64,000 nt of DNA from Paenibacillus planticolens (GTDB taxonomy: Bacteria > Bacillota > Bacilli > Paenibacillales > NBRC-103111), in contig NZ_WHNZ01000045.1 in NCBI RefSeq assembly GCF_013141725.1, positions 62,001 to 126,000 of the forward strand, read 5' to 3'. Below are positions 58,283-64,000 of this stretch, piece after piece (the first letter of the stretch is position 1; each line of letters opens with the position of its first letter). Both the position numbers and the translations under genes were made by a program. The notes under the pieces were generated by a model that saw nothing but the letters and a program-made list of their open reading frames with translations, was not told where the DNA came from and ran no database searches.

Positions 58283-59116
58283 TTAAAACAAATCCAACTG
58301 CCTAGGCGCCAGCCCTTCGTAATCGAGCCCCAGCATCGCCATAAGCTCCTTGGCATTCCCTGCCGCGTGCCCGCCCGAGTTATTGTTGAACACCACACAT
58401 ACTTCCCGCGTCTGCTCTTGAAGTTGCAGCAGCCAATTCTTCCATTCCAGTAGTTCCTGTCGATTGTAGTTGTACAGATACCTCACGTCGCGCCAATTCG
58501 CCTCGTTATTTTGCACCCAACCGCCGACATTCCGCCCGTGGAGCCGAACCATCGTCATCTCTGGATGCGTGACTTCCAGCACCGTAGGAACAGAGCCTAG
58601 TCCCGCCTGCGGCTCATCGCAAATGCTGTGCATCCAACCCTCGCGCTTCATGAACGCAAGCGTCTTATCTCGCATGTCCTCTGTAAACCAGCTCTGATGG
58701 CGGAATTCCAAAGCCACTGGAACAAGCCCCATTCGCTCCCTGGCGTCACGAAGAATATCAACATTCGCTTTGCAGCAATCAAACCAAGGCGGGTATTGAA
58801 ACAGCACCGTCTTCAGCTTTCCCGCTTCTTGGACAGGACGGATTGACTGCAAGAAAGCCTCGAACATCTCACCTATGCCACCGGCAAAAGGAGTCTCTCC
58901 CCGCAGATGCCCCGTCATGCCTTGATAGGCTTTAATGATGAAACCGAAACCGTCCGGCGTTTCTTGGTTCCATTTGATATAATTGCGTTCCGGTTGAATG
59001 GCGTAAAAGGAGGTGTCCACCTCCACTACCGGAAAATGTGCGCCGTACTCGCGCAGTTTCCCTCTGCTGCCGCCAAGCTCGTGATCACCCCACCCGGCGA
59101 GTCCGATATTGATCAT
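58283..59116 (-). CDS. DUF72 family protein (YunF-like)
   Basis: A 277-residue protein. The start is at MINIGLAGWGDHE with AAAGGAGGG upstream. DUF72 marks are the N-terminal GLAGWGDHELGGSRGKLREYGAHFPVVEVDTSFYAI, FGFIIKAYQGMTGH, and VALEFRHQSWF, then the C-terminal VCVVFNNNSGGHAAGNAKELMAMLGL. The predicted fold is a TIM barrel. No reaction has been established for the family. It is a single-gene unit. Confidence 0.9.
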   Translation of the reverse strand: MINIGLAGWGDHELGGSRGKLREYGAHFPVVEVDTSFYAIQPERNYIKWNQETPDGFGFIIKAYQGMTGHLRGETPFAGGIGEMFEAFLQSIRPVQEAGKLKTVLFQYPPWFDCCKANVDILRDARERMGLVPVALEFRHQSWFTEDMRDKTLAFMKREGWMHSICDEPQAGLGSVPTVLEVTHPEMTMVRLHGRNVGGWVQNNEANWRDVRYLYNYNRQELLEWKNWLLQLQEQTREVCVVFNNNSGGHAAGNAKELMAMLGLDYEGLAPRQLDLF

Positions 59117-59231
59117 GATAAGTTCCCTCCTTTGCTTCTCTTTTTCTTTATTGTAACTTTCGCGGGGGATATAGGACAACTAAGGCTCCGCCCAGCCGAG
59201 GAGTCGGTGGAAGGAGCCTAAGAGGAATTGC

Positions 59232-62200
59232 TTATTCAAATATAATTGCAAAATCAAATCCACCAACCTGGAGTACTTGGCCATTTAGTACATATTTTAA
59301 CCCGTATATGTTGTATAAATTGGCATTTATATACGGAACCGGCTGGTTGTAGAAGCTTATTTTGTAGTATGATTTACCTTCTATAATTTCAGTTGTGCCT
59401 GTAACTGTAGCCCCTGTTGGTGAAGCAACTAATCCAATTTCAGCTCCGGAAATGTCCAATGTTCCTTTTAACAATCCCGTCCCTGTACCTGGCACATAGT
59501 CACTATCCTTCAAACTAAGCAGTAAATAGTCAGCAGAGCTAGAAGCTTTAGGTAGTAGAAATCGGTATTCACTTATCTCTGCATCAACAACTAATGGAGC
59601 ATACACCTGCTTAGTAACAGAGTTATACGGTTTTATTTGATCAATATGGAGGAGCAGCGGCATTTGTAAAGAAATTGTAGTTGGCGCTGCACAACCCACG
59701 TCATTACAAGCTTTGACAGCAATCGTATAAGCTTGATTTTCTTGAAGTGTATCAATGATCATCGAGGTCTGTCCATATGGAGACTCTATTTTGCGGTCAT
59801 TGATATAGACTTCATAATAATTCTCATTCATTGTCCAAGAAGCTGGCTCCCATGATAAATATACCCTTGAACTCATTACATGTGTATTCAATTTAATAAC
59901 AGGCTTCGGTGCCGTATGCAATAAGAACATACCTCCCCAATAAGGCTCGCCTGATAAAAGGGTGAACTCAGCGGATTGAGCTTCCGAATACTTGTCTTTT
60001 GAAACACGTATCTTATAGGATATTCCTGGGGGAACCTGATCAAAGTTGAAGACTCCGTCTGCGTTCGTTAGAACGGAACGATCTGTTCCAATTAACTCTA
60101 CTTTTGCATTTTGAATACTTAGAAGCCCATTTTCGGTTTGTTCTTGGACCATACCCTGTACAAAGCCCGGTACATTTACGCCCGGAAGCGGAATGGCTTT
60201 AATCAGGGATGGATATGGCAATGGACATACGGTGTCTGAACACTTATTCTCCGTACTCCCGACGAAAGATACATTCGTATTCTGCTGCTTGTATGTCACT
60301 TGATAGTTCATATCTTTCGTTTGTTGGTCAACCGTTAATAACACATAGTTCTTTAGATATGGATACTGTGTAACATTTATAACGTTAAGATCATGATCGA
60401 TGCGGAAGTCCGTCACACGGGAATTCACTACGGGATAGTCGAATGAAACCAATACTAGATCAGATCGCAGGCTTTCGACTGCAACTACTTTAGAATCGTA
60501 TTGCTTCACTTTTACTATAAACGTTTTTGTGGTTGTAAAAGCCCCCTTATACAAAACCGCGGTTATCGTTACCGTGGCATCCCCTTCTCCCGATGCAGGT
60601 CTTCCTAACGGAGACCACGAGGAAACAAGGTCCGGTCGATCCGAACTCCATGCGACAACAGTGCCATTCCCACTTAGTGAAGGAAAAATAATGTCTTTTG
60701 TAACAGAAGAAGCCGTATCGCCTGGTTGGTACTGCAGCTGAAGGGCGTTGACCTCATCTCTTAAATCAAAAGCTGTTTGCCTCCAATCTTTATACAAACT
60801 AAGGTTATACAAATCGGAATCGAGTGCCTCATATTTCTTTGCAATTGCTATTGCTCTATCCGCATTTTCAATATTAACAAACATGGTTGCAAAGTCTGGT
60901 CGGTCACTGATAAATCGGGAAATAGCTTGATTCGCAAGCTGAATAGCCTTCGCTTTGACTTGTGTTTTAAGCTCATCACTCATCTGCAAAGCCCCGTTTT
61001 CACTCGAAACTTTGGCAATGGCTCCAGGATCACCCTCAACCGTAACATTCGCGGCCGCATTTACTGTCTTAATATTAGCCGATGCGCCAAATTGAATAAT
61101 TGTGCCTGTTAAACCGCTAGGCACCTCCACACGATTGATCTCTCCCGGACCATCCACTTTCAATGTAAGATTTGGAGAGGCCACGTTCACACCTTCTGTA
61201 ACCGTCCCTTCAGCAGCGGTGATTTCTGCATTGCTTTTCAACACAAGAGACTTAACAACCGTAGGAAGCGAGTTCCCGCCAGATGGTGGATCGAGATTAA
61301 TTCGCACACCAGGTGCTTCTACCGTCACGTCTCCATCAATGTTACCTTTGAGCGTAACCTGTTTTCCTACTGCTGCGGAAGAAAGTCTAATTCTGCCTAA
61401 TGTACCCTGCTTAGATGAGGATTCCAGGATGGCCTGGGAGCTTACCTCGGTGTCCTCGACAGATGCTCCGCCCTGTGCTTCAATCCGTACATTTTGGCCT
61501 TTGTTATTAACCGCGTTTACTTTCAACTGTTTTACGACAGTATTCTGCAATTTAATTGAACTTACATTTCCGGAAAGAACCTCCAACTGCGCAGGATTAA
61601 TGTTCCTGAGTGTAACTTCGCCAGATGGGCCCGGATCAATAATTAGTTTTTGAACGGTAGTGGCTGGCCCGCTGACAGGACCGTATGTACCAGAAGCTCT
61701 CACAGTGATTGTATCTTGCGCGGTACCGCTGGCTAATTGCTGCTCCACAGACGGGAATCCGCCGCCTCCCCCTCCGGTTGCAGCTACGCCTAACACACTT
61801 TTATCTATAGAAATGCCTTTAAAAGTGAGTTGATAGGACACATCCTTTGTTTGCGCGGAAGTCGCCAAAACAACGATTGATTTACTGCCGGCTTTGAACG
61901 CTGCCTCAACGACCTGCAAATCGTGATCGAAAACAAAATCATTTTTACTCACAGAAGCAAGCTCTAATAGAAAGGTCACTTCAATACTGGTGTTGCTTAC
62001 GGCCTCTATCGATGTAACGATAGATCCCTTTTGTCCATTAACATCATCTCTTAAATCAAGAGCGATTTGCCTCCAGACTTTATAAGTACTAAGTCTTCCG
62101 AAATCGGCATCGAATGCCCCGTATTTCTTTGCAATTGCTATGGCTCTATCCGCATTTTCAATATTAGTAAGCAGGGTTGTAAGGTCTGTATTGTTATAGA

Positions 62201-64000
62201 AAATTTGGTCAATAGCTTGATTCGCAAGCTGAATAGCCTTCGCTTTGACTTGTGTTTTAAGCTCATCACTCATCTGCAAAGCCCCATTTTCACTCAAGAC
62301 TTTGGCAATGGCTCCAGGATCACCCTCAACCGTAACATTCGCGGCCGCATTTACTGTCTTAATATTAGCCGATGCGCCAAATTGAATAATTGTGCCTGTT
62401 GATCCGCTAGGCACCTCCACACGATTGATCTCTCCCGGACCATCCACTTTCAATGTAAGATTTGGAGAGGCCACGTTCACACCTTCTGTAACCGTCCCCT
62501 CTGCTGCGATGATTTCAGCATTGCTTTTCAGCACAAGAGACTTAACGACCGTAGGAAGCGAGTTCCCGCCAGATGGTGGATCGAGATTAATTCGCACACC
62601 AGGTGCTTCTACCGTCACGTCTCCATCAATGTTGCCTTTGAGCGTAACCTGTTTTCCTGCTGCAGTGGAAGATAGTCTAATTTTGCCTAATGTCCCCTGT
62701 TTAGATGAGGATTCCAGGATGGCCTGGGAGCTTACTTCCGTATCCTCGACAGATGCTCCGCCCTGTGCTTCAATCCGTACATTTTGGCCATTGTTATTAA
62801 TTGCATTTACTTTCAACCGTTTTACGACAGTATTCTGTAATTTAATTGAACTTACATTTCCGGAAAGAACCTCCAACTGCCCAGGATTAATGTTCCTGAG
62901 TGTAACTTCGCCAGATGGGCCCGGATCAATAATTAATTTTTGAACGGTAGTGACAGGCCCGCTGACAGGACCGTATGTACCTGAAGCTTTAACAGTGATT
63001 GTATCTTGCGCGGTACCGCTGGCTAATTGCTGCTCCACAGACGGGAATCCGCCACCTCCACCGCCTCCACCGCCGCCCCCACCAAAGCCGGCTGCGGCTA
63101 CGCCTAACACACTTTTAGCTATAGAGATGCCTTTAAAAGTGAGTTGATAGGACACATCCTTTGTTTGCGCGGAAGTCGTCAAAACAACGATCGATTTACT
63201 GCCGGCTTTGAACGCCGCCTCAATGACCTTCAAATCGTTATCGAAAACAAAATCGCTTTTACTCACAGAAGCAAGCTCTGATGAAAAGGTCACCTCAATA
63301 CTGGTGTTGCTTACGGCCTCTATCGATGTAACGATAGATTCCTTTTGTCCATTAGCTAGTTCTTTAGCTTTCGCAACGTACTTTGAGGCATTCGTCTTAA
63401 ATTCATAGGCTAATCTAGCAAGAGCTTGACGCTCTGCATTGTCATTAGGATTAAAGAGAAGAGTATGATCAGCACCCTCGGTCCCCTGAACGAAACCAAT
63501 CTGGGCCGCTAAGGAAACTTGGTTTTTCGCCCAATCGGCAATCTGATCCTTATCAGAAAATGTATGGGTTACAGGCAGTTTAGCTGCCAATTCTTCCAAT
63601 CCGAGCGCTCGAATGAAGAAAACGACCAGTTCTTGACGTGTCACGTTGGCTTCCGGAGAGAAAGTCGTAAGCGAGGTTCCCTGTGTGATGCCTGAAGTGA
63701 CCAGAGCGCCAACGTATCCCCGATACCAGCTGTTCTCATCTACATCCAAGAAATCGTTCGCTTTCGCCGGATCTTCTTTCACTCCCAGTGAGAGTACTAA
63801 AATTTTAGCTAATTCTGCTCTGGTCATCGCCTTCAGTGGCTGAAAGGTACCATCCGCATATCCCAAAATAATTCCTGTATCTACCAGATCATCAATCTCT
63901 TTCTTTGCATAAGAATTGCTCGTATCTTTTAATTCCACTTTCTCGGCCCCGGATACGAAGGCAGGCATTGCACTGCTGAAGACCATGGTCAACAATAGCA
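59232..64000 (-). CDS. Giant SLH-domain surface protein (5' end outside window)
   Basis: At least 1,588 residues; the frame is open to the window edge. The visible N-terminus (LLLTMVFSSAMPAFVSGAEK) is the end of a signal peptide, so only a few codons are missing. Three SLH units follow (about 20-200: YAKKEIDDLVDTGIILGYADGTFQP, FLDVDENSWYRGYVGALV, FSDKDQIADWAKNQVSLA). Next come two near-identical 430-residue units, each with an Ig-like start (VTSIEAVSNTSIEVTF), a Gly-rich linker and a beta-helix-like stretch. The C-terminal 500 residues hold an Ig-like region, a carboxypeptidase-regulatory-like domain (NADGVFNFDQVPPG) and a fibronectin III-like domain. It is anchored to the cell wall. Its role may be adhesion, polysaccharide binding or S-layer scaffolding. 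Confidence 0.85.
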   Translation of the reverse strand, partial: LLLTMVFSSAMPAFVSGAEKVELKDTSNSYAKKEIDDLVDTGIILGYADGTFQPLKAMTRAELAKILVLSLGVKEDPAKANDFLDVDENSWYRGYVGALVTSGITQGTSLTTFSPEANVTRQELVVFFIRALGLEELAAKLPVTHTFSDKDQIADWAKNQVSLAAQIGFVQGTEGADHTLLFNPNDNAERQALARLAYEFKTNASKYVAKAKELANGQKESIVTSIEAVSNTSIEVTFSSELASVSKSDFVFDNDLKVIEAAFKAGSKSIVVLTTSAQTKDVSYQLTFKGISIAKSVLGVAAAGFGGGGGGGGGGGGFPSVEQQLASGTAQDTITVKASGTYGPVSGPVTTVQKLIIDPGPSGEVTLRNINPGQLEVLSGNVSSIKLQNTVVKRLKVNAINNNGQNVRIEAQGGASVEDTEVSSQAILESSSKQGTLGKIRLSSTAAGKQVTLKGNIDGDVTVEAPGVRINLDPPSGGNSLPTVVKSLVLKSNAEIIAAEGTVTEGVNVASPNLTLKVDGPGEINRVEVPSGSTGTIIQFGASANIKTVNAAANVTVEGDPGAIAKVLSENGALQMSDELKTQVKAKAIQLANQAIDQIFYNNTDLTTLLTNIENADRAIAIAKKYGAFDADFGRLSTYKVWRQIALDLRDDVNGQKGSIVTSIEAVSNTSIEVTFLLELASVSKNDFVFDHDLQVVEAAFKAGSKSIVVLATSAQTKDVSYQLTFKGISIDKSVLGVAATGGGGGGFPSVEQQLASGTAQDTITVRASGTYGPVSGPATTVQKLIIDPGPSGEVTLRNINPAQLEVLSGNVSSIKLQNTVVKQLKVNAVNNKGQNVRIEAQGGASVEDTEVSSQAILESSSKQGTLGRIRLSSAAVGKQVTLKGNIDGDVTVEAPGVRINLDPPSGGNSLPTVVKSLVLKSNAEITAAEGTVTEGVNVASPNLTLKVDGPGEINRVEVPSGLTGTIIQFGASANIKTVNAAANVTVEGDPGAIAKVSSENGALQMSDELKTQVKAKAIQLANQAISRFISDRPDFATMFVNIENADRAIAIAKKYEALDSDLYNLSLYKDWRQTAFDLRDEVNALQLQYQPGDTASSVTKDIIFPSLSGNGTVVAWSSDRPDLVSSWSPLGRPASGEGDATVTITAVLYKGAFTTTKTFIVKVKQYDSKVVAVESLRSDLVLVSFDYPVVNSRVTDFRIDHDLNVINVTQYPYLKNYVLLTVDQQTKDMNYQVTYKQQNTNVSFVGSTENKCSDTVCPLPYPSLIKAIPLPGVNVPGFVQGMVQEQTENGLLSIQNAKVELIGTDRSVLTNADGVFNFDQVPPGISYKIRVSKDKYSEAQSAEFTLLSGEPYWGGMFLLHTAPKPVIKLNTHVMSSRVYLSWEPASWTMNENYYEVYINDRKIESPYGQTSMIIDTLQENQAYTIAVKACNDVGCAAPTTISLQMPLLLHIDQIKPYNSVTKQVYAPLVVDAEISEYRFLLPKASSSADYLLLSLKDSDYVPGTGTGLLKGTLDISGAEIGLVASPTGATVTGTTEIIEGKSYYKISFYNQPVPYINANLYNIYGLKYVLNGQVLQVGGFDFAIIFE
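60745..63354 (-). repeat. 1.3 kb in-frame tandem duplication within the SLH protein gene
   Basis: Two abutting copies, about 60745-62040 and 62037-63354, are identical over long blocks (for example 60930-61090 against 62220-62380). The main length difference is a run of Gly codons, longer in the copy at 63047-63088 than in the one at 61760-61785. Confidence 0.9.

Overview
The window looks like a chromosomal segment of a Paenibacillus-type member of the Bacillales. Supporting evidence: strong AGGAGG-type ribosome binding sites with frequent TTG and GTG starts, S-layer-homology (SLH) surface proteins, a YesM/YesN-type sensor and AraC-type regulator pair beside a carbohydrate ABC transporter, a Bacillus-like nupN-nupOPQ nucleoside transporter, a bmrBCD-like drug exporter with a leader peptide, and many simple intrinsic terminators. 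No rRNA, tRNA, CRISPR array, prophage or insertion sequence was recognised. The species assignment is inference.

Layout. 1-4.5 kb: the 3' part of a hybrid histidine kinase, a UMF1-type MFS transporter, and an orphan UMP-kinase (pyrH) paralogue behind its own promoter, a 19-codon leader ORF and a terminator that overlaps the leader's end. 4.5-10.3 kb: an acetyltransferase, a divergent AraC regulator/SRPBCC pair, and a reverse-strand cluster of quinone oxidoreductase, nitrilase and two GNAT-like genes. 10.7-15.5 kb: the Leloir operon galK-galE-galT with a divergent AraC regulator. 15.8-20.6 kb: nucleoside ABC transporter. 20.9-28.5 kb: a GGDEF-EAL protein with a terminator-bearing leader, ilvA, an SLH-anchored YcdB-repeat protein, rluF and small genes. 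28.9-33.2 kb: the heterodimeric exporter bmrC-bmrD preceded by a 35-codon leader and two terminators. 33.3-39.8 kb: a BlaI/M56 pair with operator, a pirin, a VanZ-like protein and an HtrA-like protease with a very long C-terminal extension. 39.9-43.9 kb: a tiny membrane protein, a DUF2294 protein, an FdhF/YdeP-like molybdoenzyme and fdhD. 44.0-48.1 kb: a MarR regulator with two matching operators and a second heterodimeric ABC exporter. 49.0-57.6 kb: a galactonate-type catabolic locus (binding protein, two permeases, sensor kinase, response regulator, KDPG/KDPGal aldolase, galactonate dehydratase). 57.7-64 kb: a four-histidine membrane protein, a DUF72 protein and a giant SLH surface protein with a 1.3 kb internal tandem duplication, running off the window end.

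How it fits together. Two galactose-related routes are present: the phosphorylated Leloir route (galKET) and a non-phosphorylated route through galactonate (dgoD plus aldolase; the kinase step is not in the window). Three loci appear to use transcription attenuation in a leader: the pyrH paralogue, bmrCD and possibly the GGDEF-EAL gene. The fdhA leader has a further unusual terminator-like stem.

The least explained material is in the spaces between genes. Three unrelated families of short repeated phrases occur only there: a GGGAACTA-type family (23.98, 36.1-36.3 and 48.1-48.3 kb), an AACAGGA/TCCTGTT family (10.4-10.6 and 15.6-15.75 kb) and a GTTGTACTTTGTGCAAC family (28.7-28.95 kb). Each cluster holds several copies about 50 bases apart, beside gene ends and terminators. 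Together with the leader-controlled pyrH paralogue, these are the best candidates here for undescribed biology.
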